A stretch of DNA of 64,000 nt from Urechis unicinctus (taxonomy: Eukaryota > Annelida > Polychaeta > Xenopneusta > Urechidae). Under the pieces are notes generated by a model. It did no database searches and was not told where the DNA came from. It worked only from the letters and a program-made list of their open reading frames with translations. How positions within the stretch are numbered: position 1 is the stretch's first letter; every line of letters starts with the position of its first letter. This document shows, piece after piece, positions 26,301-35,965 of the stretch. Both the position numbers and the translations under genes were made by a program. The stretch lies in NCBI GenBank assembly GCA_034190875.2, contig CM067354.1:12084237-12148236 (forward strand), written 5' to 3'.

Positions 26301-28679
26301 TTACAGTTAAAACAAGTTTCATTGTTTACGAATGTACAACTTTCTATGGACAGTTGAGCATTAAAAACTATGCCAGCACGGGAAATTTAATGTTAGTGCC
26401 GGTCGAGCGGAATCATTTCAGTATTGATCACTGCACCAGCGGCAAAGAATATCACAAAGAAAGGCGTCCTTAAAGGGTGATCGGCACGCGCTTGTCACGT
26501 GACCGCTGGTACTCGGTGATGCCAGCAGAGAAGCACCGTGTTCGCTATACGTTAACAAACAAACAAACATACAGACGTGGGACCAATATAACATAGATCT
26601 CGCCAATCCCATCATCACATGACGTAGCCGATCAACGGCACTTGGTACCATTCAGTCACTATCTCACTGGACAAATCACACTAGTGACAATGCCCTTTGC
26701 GACCTAATCACACGATATTGGCCTAACATTACACCGCAGATATGATCTCAAGAGCTCTTCACAAGATATATGCAATCGGCTTGAGTAATTCTTACCCCTA
26801 CCGTATATCAAGTCACATTTCATAGCACGATATCATCACTTTACCTCATCAGAGTGAAGTGATTGACAATCAGAACTATAAGCCTAGTATTAAGTTATAC
26901 ACAGTAGTAAGATATCACAAATCTACATCATCACTAGAACAATGATGAATGTGTACAGACCGTGACTGTCTCAAGCACGTCCACCGACCCAAGCTTCCCG
27001 CCACAACTGCCGCTAGGATCTCCATGACGGAATCGTACGATCGCCACCACTGATTATGCTTCATACTGCAGCTAAACCTTCCCATACAATCAATGCTATA
27101 TCTATTGTAAATTCTGTTTTTAGTTCTTAAATAACTTTACTTTGTTATTTATTTGAATACTGAACGTCATGAAACTATATGGAGGAACCCCATTGCTTTT
27201 GACTAGATTCGTCGTAACAAGTGGGACATAAGCCACCCGCTTATACCTTGGAGGTTGCTCGAATTGCGGTGGATGTGAATGATGAAGAATATGATAGATT
27301 ATCTGCATCTCCGATGTACAGGTTGGTACAGAAACATGACGTCCACTTTACCGCAATTAACTTTGTATAGCTCTTACAATTCCTGCTATGCCAATCAAAG
27401 ACGTAGCGAAAATTGTCATGGCGATAACTATGTGACTTGGAAGCACCATGCGTCGAAACGGGGATAATTTGAAATACAAATGAAATCGGATATGTGAAAA
27501 TGATGCCAGGCTTAATGAATTTGATCGATAAGAACAGAGTGCATCAGATCCCATTTAAAGCACGAACGTTATCAGAGATCAAATTAAGTGGTTCATTGTT
27601 ACTTGTGCTATTAGTCAAACAGTCAGTTATGGTCGATGTCACTTCTGTAATTGTTATATAAAATGCCTTACATAGTTGGAATATAGTGCTAAGGTATATC
27701 TACATTAATGAGGTCAGATCTCAGCAGCTGACCCTTTGAAGGTGATCTTGGTTGGACCAGGTTAATACTTCAATGTTGTACTTACCGTATTTGCTAAGGC
27801 TACGGCGTCAAGCTCAACTTTGCCCAAATGTCCAGCAAATGCAGTGGACAGCGGATTCAACATCACCTGACTGACGCACTGAAGGCCCTGTGGTAACATA
27901 CAACGTGCCATTGGGAAACTTGCGTTTGAAAGCAGTTCGGTCCTCGTACGAAAGACATGCTCGTTATTGCGATATTAAAGAGACTGTTCAGCCCCATATT
28001 TGGAACGAGGTTGCCTAGCAAGATGCTTGGCAACCGCACCTTGGAAACCAAAAATGTTAAGTTTTCCGACTTTCAGTCGCTACGCGGCCCTGTGGTCTCA
28101 GAAAAAAGATCCTAACTTCGGCTGTCACCATTTATGTTGTCGGACATTATCCTTCCTGCTTGTCGGTCTAATGTGTGCACAATTATGCCCACAACTTGAA
28201 TGAGTGAAGATTTTATGAAATCTACATTATGTAACTAAAGCGGAAGAATACACATCGTTAGCGAGGTAAATTCAGAGCGCGTTATGATTTACAGCTAACA
28301 TTCGTGTGGTTCATGGTTTTAGGGAGGCACCGTTATCGATGGAACGACATAACTGAATAAAACAGATTTCCACAGTAGATCATGAATATTTCCAGTCAAA
28401 TAATAATGTTAAAAACTTAATTTCCATCATCTAAACTCTGCGGCACAAATTAGAAGATGTTATTACTTACGTCTGGGTTAATCGTAGTAATGTAATAACG
28501 AAATGATCCCTGATTGCTTTACATGCGGCTGAACAGTCTTTTTAAGTCGATTAACTCTGGGAGATGAATTAACATACCATTCCAAGAGCGAGTTTCAGGG
28601 TCTTCCGACATTCTGTGAAATATCCTCTCTCGGATAGGTGTTGGGTACAAGTGCTGCAGCCGCCTCCGGAACAACCCAT
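17242..28679 (-). CDS. SLC47A1-like: MATE-family multidrug and toxin extrusion transporter, 18 exons
   Basis: Predicted proton-coupled antiporter of the plasma membrane that exports organic cations. Coding exons in order: 28578-28679, 27786-27887, 23149-23217, 20863-20911, 20556-20655, 20061-20103, 19861-19905, 19654-19751, 19404-19501, 19176-19289, 19024-19091, 18817-18925, 18534-18609, 18357-18426, 18077-18209, 17891-17988, 17713-17788, 17242-17561. All have GT-AG borders and compatible phases. The total is 1770 nt, or 589 residues plus stop (human MATE1 has 570). Family signatures include GHLGKVELDAVALANT (exon 2), CLEWWAFEIGVLLAG (exon 10), IRVGQALGQGDPGQA (exon 12) and GRGVTRGAGRQ (exon 15). 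The start ATG has an in-frame TAA 36 nt upstream. There are twelve core membrane segments, an acidic linker, then a thirteenth segment at residues 533-552. The tail after it has three N-glycosylation sequons (N568, N576, N583), which fits an extracellular C-terminus as in 13-segment vertebrate MATEs. Exon ends were chosen by eye; the two smallest exons (6 and 7) are the least certain. Confidence 0.93.
20035..20066 (-). repeat. tandemly duplicated splice donor of MATE exon 6
   Basis: On the minus strand the exon-end motif GAATGTTCGTAAGT occurs twice, 17 nt apart. The upstream copy gives the correct reading frame. Using the downstream copy would add 17 nt and shift the frame. Confidence 0.7.
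20737..20778. repeat. GAT-type simple repeat
   Basis: Degenerate (GAT)n / (GATAAT)n microsatellite inside intron 4 of the MATE gene. Confidence 0.6.
21211..21832 (+). repeat. ~600 bp interspersed repeat, copy 1 (MATE intron 3)
   Basis: Nearly identical to 24679-25274 in the same orientation. Both begin AATGACCTCTACCGC and run through long identical blocks such as CGGAATATTCACGAAGCAGT and CCAAAGAAACACGG. Both end in a short array of the CACTCATTCATACC minisatellite core. There is no coding capacity and no clear terminal inverted repeat or target duplication. It looks like a non-autonomous element with a minisatellite tail. Confidence 0.85.
23233..23765 (+). repeat. tandem duplication of a ~318 bp unit
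   Basis: CAAGTTAAGGTATAACCACT begins at 23233 and again at 23551. Matching continues through CGTCATTCAAGAGGC and the later blocks CCTAATA and GTCGCTC.TGCCATTTC. The second copy is shorter, about 215 bp. The poly-C tract lies in the first copy. The array lies in intron 2, just upstream (in gene sense) of MATE exon 3. Confidence 0.75.
23345..23375. repeat. poly-C tract, 31 bases
   Basis: An uninterrupted run of 31 C on the plus strand. Homopolymers of this length are unstable and are often mis-sized by sequencing, so the exact length is not reliable. Confidence 0.9.
23800..24640 (+). repeat. degenerate minisatellite with CGTCACTCATTCATACCAATACTC core
   Basis: Many loosely spaced copies of a 25-40 bp unit whose core reads CGTCACTCATTCATACCAAT with substitutions and indels. 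It shares its core with the tails of the ~600 bp repeats on both sides, so all belong to one repeat family. It lies in MATE intron 2. Confidence 0.7.
24679..25274 (+). repeat. ~600 bp interspersed repeat, copy 2 (MATE intron 2)
   Basis: Second copy of the element at 21211-21832, 3.47 kb away in direct orientation. The two copies flank MATE exon 3. A few substitutions and short indels separate them, suggesting a fairly recent duplication or insertion. Confidence 0.85.
25200..25520 (+). repeat. 30 bp minisatellite, about 10 copies
   Basis: The consensus unit is CACTCATTCATACCCAAACT followed by CGCCCAGTGT (30 bp). Because 30 is a multiple of three, the array is open in frame and produces a meaningless 10-residue periodic ORF (PSVTHSYPNS). 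It continues the tail of the ~600 bp repeat copy 2. Confidence 0.9.
25590..25695 (+). repeat. AACT simple repeat
   Basis: Interrupted (ACTA)n tract such as ACTAACTAACTAACTAATTA, leading into the larger ACTC tract that follows. Confidence 0.75.
25809..26110 (+). repeat. ACTC tetranucleotide microsatellite, ~300 bp
   Basis: About 100 bp of uninterrupted (ACTC)n is followed by about 200 bp with TTAC, ATTC and AACTC interruptions. It lies in MATE intron 2 and yields a spurious THSL-repeat ORF. Confidence 0.95.
26111..27785. other. MATE intron 2 remainder, nothing recognised
   Basis: This is the unique-looking part of the 4.6 kb intron between exons 2 and 3. I see no second gene, RNA gene or element here. 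An E-box CACGTG occurs near 26.5 kb but has no context that would make it meaningful. Confidence 0.5.
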
Positions 28680-29795
28680 TGTGATTGTAGAAAGTGTAAA
28701 GAGACTATATTACTCAGGATCTTGTTCGCCTACAAACAGAAATAGGACGGTGCCATGAATTACACAGGTCATTATATCACTAATGTGGGATCAACACAAG
28801 TATAAAACTCACCCCGTCTGAGGCTGTCAGCTCATCTATAATCCGAGATCACTGCTGAATATTATTTCTGACGCAACGGTATCAAGTGTGATGTTTATAT
28901 TCGCGCGTTCTGTCCAGTATTTCTAAAATATACCGACAGAAAGAATAAACAACTCCCTAAAATAGAACTTCATAAGCAACACGTTTTTTCATCAGTGCTT
29001 GAACCCGTTCCATCTGTTTTTGTTCCATCGGTTAAATACACCAGCGTGACTTGACTGTTGCACTACGATTGCGACACAAGCAATGAACCTTGACCCCGCG
29101 CGTTAAGAGAGGGCGAAGGGTTACCAATGTGTCTTTGTTTCTGGCCTTTAATGCGCGTTAGTTGGCTCAGATATGTATGACACATCACACCAGGGATTAT
29201 CTGGTCTTATCAACTGCGCTGTTTACAGCTATTAAGTGAGTGTGTATCGAGATAAATGGTCAAGACAGGGCAATGAGTACACTTCCATCTAACTAACCGT
29301 CTGCTCTGTGATTAGTCTCACTGTGGGGCCGAACTCGGGTGTGAATTAGGAGAAGGCGAGTCGAGTTAATGGGTTTGCTTGATAACCATACGAATTAACT
29401 GGCGTCCCAAGCTTCAATGTGCATTAATCAAAGATAGATTTCGGGAAATTTCATTCTGCTTCTTAGACTGATATATGGAAAAACGATATAATTAGTAGGT
29501 TGAAGCTAGCTTGGTGTCTTATTGAAACACACTTCGTATAACATTTACTGACTATACGACTTAAACCTTCGCAGTATTTATGTAGAATCGCCGGGCCACG
29601 ACATATCAGGTATATATATGTTCTTGGTTATATGAGAAGTGGCACTTAGTTCAATAAAACGGTACAGGTAAATCAGATGTGACAAATGTATGTTAATGAT
29701 ATACACGAGTCGACAAAGATCACTGTCTGTATTAACTTAGGAATGCGGATTCAATGGATCATTCACTTTGGACATCGAAATCCGACTAACAGGGA
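28680..29795. other. 5' flank of the MATE gene
   Basis: Immediately upstream on the minus strand is a plausible splice acceptor (TTTCTGTTTGTAG), so part of the 5' untranslated region may be in a separate non-coding exon. I see no clear TATA box and no other gene. Confidence 0.35.
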
Positions 29796-29853
29796 GCCTG
29801 TTCCATGGCTCAGTGGTAAACTGCGTCGCCTTTCGACCATCATGGGAGCAGGT
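29796..29853 (+). repeat. tRNA-like fragment, possible SINE head
   Basis: TGGCTCAGTGG at 29806-29816 is a good match to a pol III A box, set in a tRNA-like 5' half. The expected B box (GGTTCGAATCC-like) is not present at the right distance, and the acceptor stem does not close. It may be a decayed tRNA-derived SINE or a chance match. Confidence 0.25.
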
Positions 29854-30163
29854 CATCAATTAGTCATTGACTGGGGGCAAAGACACACCCTACTCTGAAA
29901 GGCTACAATCTCCAACCCGGCATCACCTATGCACTCGCACGCATGTCCTTGAGTATTCGGTGACAAACTCTAACTGGTGTAATGGTAAACACAAGGCTGT
30001 ATTTTATGGCCGGGTTATTTTATGCCATGGAGGTCTGAAATTTTTACGTCGCTTTCAGGAGTGATAGGCGAGGAACACTAGTATGCCAGGGCGGCCTCAT
30101 CCCTTTCGCATGAACACACTGGCCCACACCTTGGGGTAACGGGGAGAGGGCCTGCGCTAAGGT

Positions 30164-30822
30164 TAGCTCCGGTCGAACGGTAATATAAATATATACCGTT
30201 CTGATACAAAAGTTTACGCGCGTCGGCGGAAACGCGTTTGGCTAAAGTGCTGCAGGACGCATCTAGAAAATAACATATATCCAGAGCCTGTACAAAAAAA
30301 TAGACCGGACGCACCAAATATCTTACGCCCACTCGACGCTATTCTTCAATAAATTTCCAGAAAAATCGCGATACAATGTCTGCCATTTCGGAAAATATTA
30401 ATTCACGCGATTTCCCGCAATGCCCGTCGTACAAGTCGAGAGGCCGAAAAAAACATACCCCTTCGTGCAGCACATGTTTACTATCTCTATACACTTAAGT
30501 GCCCCCCACCCAACCCGGGCTTAGCATTAGTCGTCGTCATTCGGAGCATGCGCAATGCACATGGTCTTGAACTTGAAAACAAACATGTTGCTGTGTTTCG
30601 GACTTTTCACCGCTTCCCAAATTGATCGAGCTATAAATAATTATCATGGATGAAATCCCTCACCAAAAAGAGATAAAATTGTCCGTAAAACATCTTTGTA
30701 TTCTATAACTCCATCACTTGGGTATGTTTGGTGTTTGGTAATTGTCTGAATCGATCTAAATTTTTTTTTTTGCGTCGAATTAAGGGAAAGTAAGACGTCT
30801 ACTCAGACGTCTTGTAGGGCTA
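30164..30822 (+). mobile_element. 659 bp non-autonomous element with 9 bp target duplication
   Basis: The element runs from TAGCTCCGGTCGAACGG to CGTCTTGTAGGGCTA. It is flanked by identical 9 bp direct repeats CGCTAAGGT at 30155-30163 and 30823-30831. The first ~33 and last ~22 bases match the complete 53 bp copy at 59104-59156, which has its own different 9 bp duplication. The termini are only weakly inverted (TAGCTC versus TAGCCC). The interior has no transposase-like ORF. A 9 bp duplication is seen in Mutator-like and Merlin-like DNA transposons, but the terminal sequence does not let me assign a superfamily. Confidence 0.8.
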
Positions 30823-31326
30823 CGCTAAGGTGTGATATATACTGGTGCCGGAAGCCCCCAACAGTTGACATAGGAATTTGCGTTTGCTCGGGACATTAGC
30901 GCCGCTTACTCGATCCCAAAACAGCTGATAAGAGATGGTCATAGGTTTGCGAATCGTTGCGATCTTGGTGCGATGTGTTGCATAATCATATGTAATCTCA
31001 CCCAGATGGACTGCCGCCCCGAGAGTTGAGACAGTAGCAAGCTCATCTGATAACGATCTCGTCCTATCTCAGAATTTTTACTTAGATGAGAGTATCCTTC
31101 CGGTCTATGGGGATACAAAGTGCGACATAACACGAAGATAACGGTCTGCACTGGCTGTTTGCTATCATTTCTCTTAGGCATTCCGCGGTTATAACATAGC
31201 GATGATTCATCAGCTGTAAACAATTTTGAGGTCGAGAAACAAAATCTTCAAGGCGTCAAAAGTCTTTAGTAACTGCCTGTTGTTGGGGCCAGTCTGGCTG
31301 TTTTCGCACCTTTTCGCAAGGTGGGA

Positions 31327-31343
31327 GGGGGGGGGGGGGGGGG
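31327..31343. repeat. poly-G tract, 17 bases
   Basis: An uninterrupted run of 17 G on the plus strand, just left of the Polinton relic. Confidence 0.85.
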
Positions 31344-31849
31344 AAGTTTAATTATGACGACATCACGTTGTAGCCCTAAAAATAGATCGATCATTCTTGC
31401 CAGCAGTTTCGTGAGCAGGAACATACGTGCATCTTCAAATATTTTTCACAGTCTGTGCATGTGCGAGGAAACATGATGTACGTCGTAGTGACCATAAAAA
31501 CACATGCGTCAATATCGTCAGCAAACGCGAGCGATGTTCCGCGCGATTCATTGTGGGATAGGAATATGTCACGAGATGCCATCTGTTGCATTGATACAAA
31601 GATGGCGATCCAATATAAATTAGGATCATCCAAGCAAATTTGATTCACTTACTGCTAAGCAGAAGATGAGTTGTCCGAATAGCTTTAGACATTGACCCTC
31701 CCAGTAGTAGTATAAAGAGTATCGGTTCTGGTGCACCACCACCCATCTATACTATTCCCTCTTTGGCAGCATATACAAGATTTTTGCTCACCCTAACTTA
31801 AGGGTATATATTTTCTACGGGTGCACTACTTCAACAGTGGGCCGTTCAC

Positions 31850-32095
31850 AAGCTCGTGTAACACTTGCTAACAAGCTCCTCTAAGCGTTCTTACTCGCTC
31901 AATAAGATCATCGTTTTTAACCTCCAGATCTCTCACCATGTCCTTCACTTCCAAAAGGTCATAGTAACTATGTCTCCATATCAACCACAACATAGCTCAG
32001 TTACAGATCTATGATATCGTCTTTCGGATAATCTTGATCTAATTCAACTCTTTTACACAGCCTTCAAGTTCAGTAATACGCTCTTCGGTGTTCAT
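31850..32095 (-). pseudogene. Polinton coiled-coil protein remnant
   Basis: From an ATG at 32095, the minus strand reads MNTEERITELEGCVKELN and then a stop. Further down, in other frames, lie heptad-like pieces such as EVKDMVRDLEVKNDDLIERV. The pieces look like one short coiled-coil protein broken by two or more frameshifts and stops. Its function is unknown. Confidence 0.5.
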
Positions 32096-32165
32096 TTCTA
32101 AACCTTATATTCTCGTTTATTCAATATATGGTTTATACAGTGTACAAATGTCCGCGCAATTAAAA

Positions 32166-32963
32166 TTATTCTATGTATGGAACCGGGTCAATATCATTCC
32201 CAGTCCGCTCAATGGTAAAGAAACACCCAATTTTTGTCTGATACCTTCCAATGCTTTGTCTTTTCCACGTTTGGATCAGCGCGTTTTTTTCATCTATTGA
32301 AACAGTCTGGTGCGCTTTTACAGATCTAGCCTTAATTTCGCCCTTCATATGGGTATATTTTGTGACCTCAGCTAAAACGAGTTTAATCTCATCATCTGAG
32401 ATATTACCATCTTCAAGTACTCTCGATACAATGTCAGCAATGGTATTCAATTTACTGTGAGCTACAATGCGGATCTGATCATGTTTTTTCACCTCGATCG
32501 TCAGTCGCCGACTGACAAATTTTCCAGCAATTCCAAGTAGCCCACAAGCGGCTCCAGTAATACCCAACACTGTGGCAATAGGAATGGCAACTACTGTAGA
32601 CATTATACCTACAACACACACGTTCCTTTGTTTGGTTACATAATAGCCGCTTTGTTGGACACGATTAACAACAATAGTTACACCTAGAAGGGCAGGATAT
32701 CCACTCAGACTAGTTGATAGTCCCATACGCAAAACTCGACCCGGCACCATCATAGGATATCCATGGTCAACACCACTGGCACGATCACCAAATGACCATT
32801 CATGCAATCCATTAACCAATCGACCGCTTTCTTCAGCCCAAATAGTAATGGGGGGTTTCGGCTTCGGTGAGGGCTGGTTGTGAAGCGCATCAACATAGGA
32901 TTTTTTTAACATATTCAGAGAGGTCGGCGCCCTGGTCCGTTTTCTGTTGAGGTCTATAAACAT
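32166..32963 (-). CDS. intact Polinton-associated membrane/helical protein
   Basis: A 265-codon ORF, the longest unbroken frame in the relic. Residues 39-100 (ITIWAEESG, EWSFGD, GRVLRMGL) resemble a beta-rich, fibre-like domain of virus-like elements. Residues 114-150 are strongly hydrophobic and Gly/Ala-rich, forming one or two membrane segments. Residues 170-235 are a charged helical region (LNTIADIVSRVLEDGNISDD) of a type I associate with small Polinton proteins. The combination suggests either a fusion or two genes joined by deletion. It is followed directly by the minus ORF at 32970-33320 with a 6 bp gap. Function unknown; domain assignments are from memory. Confidence 0.55.
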   Translation of the reverse strand: MFIDLNRKRTRAPTSLNMLKKSYVDALHNQPSPKPKPPITIWAEESGRLVNGLHEWSFGDRASGVDHGYPMMVPGRVLRMGLSTSLSGYPALLGVTIVVNRVQQSGYYVTKQRNVCVVGIMSTVVAIPIATVLGITGAACGLLGIAGKFVSRRLTIEVKKHDQIRIVAHSKLNTIADIVSRVLEDGNISDDEIKLVLAEVTKYTHMKGEIKARSVKAHQTVSIDEKNALIQTWKRQSIGRYQTKIGCFFTIERTGNDIDPVPYIE

Positions 32964-32969
32964 TTGCTT

Positions 32970-33320
32970 TCATTGGCATCTTGTAAATTGAAGAACAACA
33001 CTAATAGGAAGGTCGTGATTGTTCAATAGACGTCCCTTATTATCCCTTAACTGAACCTTTAACTTATTCACAGCTCCAACAGTAACACGTTTTGACACAC
33101 GATTAGCTATGTGTGTGGTTATAATATCACAAAAAGAGCTACCATCAGAGCCCGCAACTTCAAGAAGCGTAGTGGGCGCACCATCAAGCATGTTTTGCGT
33201 GGTACTGACTTGAGTGAGGTGAACATAAAGTGGGTTAAAGACGCTAAAGATAACGGGTCGGTCACCTTTGTAAACACGGTGTGCAAGCCTTTTTCCACCC
33301 AGACCGTCACCAATACCCAT
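32970..33320 (-). CDS. Polinton-associated protein, possible jelly-roll C-terminus
   Basis: A 116-codon ORF. The region VNKLKVQLRDNKGRLLNNHD followed by a beta-strand-like end resembles the C-terminus of capsid-type jelly-roll proteins of virus-like elements, where a strand with D-x-G is followed by a final hydrophobic strand. The first ~30 residues could be out of place: upstream sequence in another frame also looks coding, so the real start may be lost to a frameshift. It lies 6 bp from the neighbouring 265-codon ORF, suggesting co-transcription. The capsid idea is a weak inference. Confidence 0.4.
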   Translation of the reverse strand: MGIGDGLGGKRLAHRVYKGDRPVIFSVFNPLYVHLTQVSTTQNMLDGAPTTLLEVAGSDGSSFCDIITTHIANRVSKRVTVGAVNKLKVQLRDNKGRLLNNHDLPISVVLQFTRCQ

Positions 33321-33419
33321 GAGTTTTTACACACTGTCGTCACATTCTACATACCCATTAAGGTCACAAATGCTGAGCATAACATGCCCATCTTTAGTTT
33401 CAAGCTCCAAAGGGAATGA

Positions 33420-33893
33420 CTGCCATGTGTTCGGTATCGCTGAAAATACCGATTGGAGGATAAAAGGTGGAAACCAGGGCCTATGGCGGGTCTACTTCAC
33501 ATACCCCGAGACACACGTAGTACGGCAAATCACTCAATATGGATTGTACGAATCCTCAAAGGTTGATTATGTGCTTGGAACGGGCCTTTACATGGCTCCG
33601 TCAGACATGAGCATGCCGCTGGAAAAGTAGTTGGGTACAACAATCTGATTACCATCGCGAGTGAGCAACAGCAGATTGGCAGCAACACTGATGTCGACGT
33701 GGATGCTGCAATTTCAAACGGAGGAAGATTTGACACCCCGCTTGATGATATAGGCAGCCCCTCTCCACTTGTTCCGAACGGCGTTCCTGAAAGACTACCC
33801 CCAGAAGGAAAGGTGCACGAGGATGAGAAAACCGCTGTTATTGTAGGTGGAATCGCAATAGGCTTAGCTGTGCTTTGGCTTGCTACAAAGTAG
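33420..33893 (+). pseudogene. Polinton protein with C-terminal membrane anchor, frameshifted
   Basis: Plus-strand coding signal runs in one frame to a TAG at about 33628 (containing RVYFTYPETHVVRQITQYG). It then continues in another frame (VGYNNLITIASEQQQIGS) to a stop at 33893, ending in a hydrophobic segment AVIVGGIAIGLAVLWLATK. The simplest reading is one membrane-anchored protein broken by one frameshift. It lies head-to-head with the minus-strand genes on its left. Function unknown. Confidence 0.5.
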
Positions 33894-33899
33894 GTCACG

Positions 33900-35110
33900 G
33901 AGTATCAGGAGGATAACTCCCCACACCCCCACATCTGTGGCTCATACATGTACTGCCATCCAACCAGTTCCCTTTGCTGCTGGCTTTTGCAGCCATGATA
34001 CATGGAGCCAATGATCCCTGGAAGAGCAGCTGTTGCCTTTCTGCTAGGCCCTTCATGACGTTTGCCAAAGAGTTTAGCTGGATTTTTTTAATCCATTCCT
34101 TTACACCGGGCTTATCAGCTGGCGTCGGTATTAGTGCCGGCTGACATTAGTGCTCCCAACACCTGTCAAAGCAAGTACCAGGGTTGAGATTGCCAATCCA
34201 ATCGCAGTAAGGAAGGTGGCGATTGTAAACCCTTGCTCCCGGAACAGGGTGCGTACACACTCAGCTAGCGTTGTGTCCTCTTTAAGAAGTCTGTTGATAG
34301 TTTCCCTGATGCCCTTGATTTGAGTCCGCAGCATTTTTCGGTTTACAGAGGCAGCCTCAATACGGGCGCTGAGTAGATCCTTCAGCCCTGAAAGCTTATT
34401 CGCTTGAAATTTCCATGCTCGACTATCACCCCTCCAATCATCCTCCAGGCTTGCCATTTTAGCTTCCCGCTGTTTTATTTCCCCTTCTAGCTCAGTTATC
34501 TTAGCTAGGTTGTTGATCGGTTCACCCCTCTGGGTCTGCATAACCTTGCAAGCCGTATTAGCGCTGTGAGTGGTAGTTCGTTGTCTGTTTGGTCTTCTTT
34601 AGCGATATGAACGCCCTCTATGAAGCTTGTTTTATTTACACCACCTTGCTCTGTCACAGTTTTGGGGCTGCTCGTTTCTAACTTCTCTGGAAGTGCAGCT
34701 TCCGCTTTAGCAGCATCTTGGTCTATACCTTGGAGGGCTTTTGTTGCCTTTATGGATAGTTCAGGGTACACTCCAAGAGCCCAAGCAAGCTGTGTACATC
34801 GTACTTTTCTATACTATTAGGCGAGAGGAATTTGCTGGGATTGGTCTTCCATGTCAGAAGCTTCCAATCTCGGCCCCACTTAACCCAAAGGTCACCTTCT
34901 TTAGACGATCTAAACTCCAGAGTGGCCTGCAGTCCATACTTAGACACTGCCTTCTTCCACCTCGTAAATAAGACTTTTGTTTCTTCTTGGAATCCCAACT
35001 GATCTTCTTTGAACCCAGCAGGCATTTCAGTAATAGCCCATGGTGGACTAGTCGTACTCGACGTATCAAAAGTTTCGTCAGTGAGGTTAGTCTCCTCATC
35101 ATTAATGAAG
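33900..35110 (-). pseudogene. Polinton coiled-coil and membrane protein, multiply frameshifted
   Basis: Three minus-strand ORFs (34750-35025, 34505-34771, 34131-34541) and further frame-broken pieces down to about 33900 join into one gene. It has an N-terminal region with ETKVLFTRWKKAVSKYG, a coiled coil (INNLAKITELEGEIKQREAK), a hydrophobic segment (FTIATFLTAIGLAISTLVLA), then pieces such as GVKEWIKK and AALPGIIGS. This order and these motifs recur in invertebrate Polintons, as I remember them. The function is not established. At least three frameshifts are present; a stop lies just upstream at about 35.12 kb. Confidence 0.6.
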
Positions 35111-35189
35111 TTAGTCTCTTCCCTCTCCCCTCACATAGCCCCCTTAATCCTCTGCAGCGTCAAATATAGGGTTCTCATACTTTGCCATG

Positions 35190-35627
35190 TTATTATGTTA
35201 AATATATACTCGCTATTATTCAACAATAGGCGTGGCTACCAGCAGTGGGATGAGGTGAATAAGGCCTTTGCAGCAACGAGTAAACGAGACCCCGGTGTAG
35301 CAATAGCTGTTTCCCTAGGAGAGTACCTAACCAGTAAGTATGCTCTGTGGCTCGACTTAATGACGAGTGATGACGACCAGCTGCACGGTAGTGGCAGGGG
35401 CTACCCTGTGCATTATTGACGACTCTTCAGCAAAGTGTCTGGGTCCTCACCCAAAAGTACAAGTGCTAAAGGGCCTACGCTGGTTGGTGCTCTTTTACAC
35501 CATCGATCGTGACTCATTTGAAGAGGCCCTACGTGAGAATGATATGATCCCAACAAGGAAAAAAACGCGCCTCAGTACACCAGCTACTAGCAAAGACCAA
35601 GCACGCAAAGCTGCTACTGAGGGCTGA
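35190..35627 (+). pseudogene. conserved Polinton protein remnants, two frames
   Basis: One frame carries NRRGYQQWDEVNKAFAATSK, GVAIAVSLGEYLTSKYALWL and DDDQLHGSGRG, then stops at 35419. A second frame (ORF 35367-35627) overlaps and continues with LVLFYTIDRDSFEEALREND before a stop. The first motif set is familiar from Polinton relics in other invertebrates, possibly a structural protein; the second may be a different gene. No catalytic motif is visible. Confidence 0.45.
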
Positions 35628-35641
35628 TCAACCTACTGCAT

Positions 35642-35965
35642 ATGCCGTTGATTGAAGCGATGTTGGCCCTGACGGTAGCCGCTGCCTCAGTTATTAGTTT
35701 AGGTATCTTGATCTAGGTAGTAGTGTCCTACCGACCCTGGGTTCAGCAATATATTAGACTCTCGAAGTGTATACATATATTCATGGATCCTGATCTCACC
35801 ATTGATCAACTCCTTGTACAGTACAAGGCTAGCCCAGTGGTCACAAAGTCCCAGAGGGTACATAAGAGTGATAGGATTGCTGCTGTCATAGCTGGGGTTT
35901 AGGTTCGTCAGTACCTTGGTAAGCAGCGCCTTACAATGGACCAGGTTGAATTAATGTCTAAGTGA
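35642..35965 (+). pseudogene. small Polinton membrane protein with two in-frame stops
   Basis: From the ATG at 35642 the frame reads a hydrophobic N-terminus (MPLIEAMLALTVAAASVISL), a TAG, then MDPDLTIDQLLVQYKASPVV, a second TAG, and a final short helix-like piece to TGA at 35963-35965. The reading frame is otherwise continuous over 108 codons, so only two substitutions interrupt it. Function unknown. Confidence 0.45.

Noticed and set aside
29796..29868. tRNA gene
   Set aside because: Good A box but no B box and no closing acceptor stem; kept only as a weak SINE-like fragment.
31368..31378. Further end of the 9 bp-TSD element (TTGTAGCCCTA)
   Set aside because: Match does not extend past ten bases and no partner end or target duplication was found nearby.
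33530..33898. 122-codon minus-strand ORF in the Polinton
   Set aside because: Antisense of the plus-strand membrane-anchored protein, which has better coding features (C-terminal membrane segment, charged residues).
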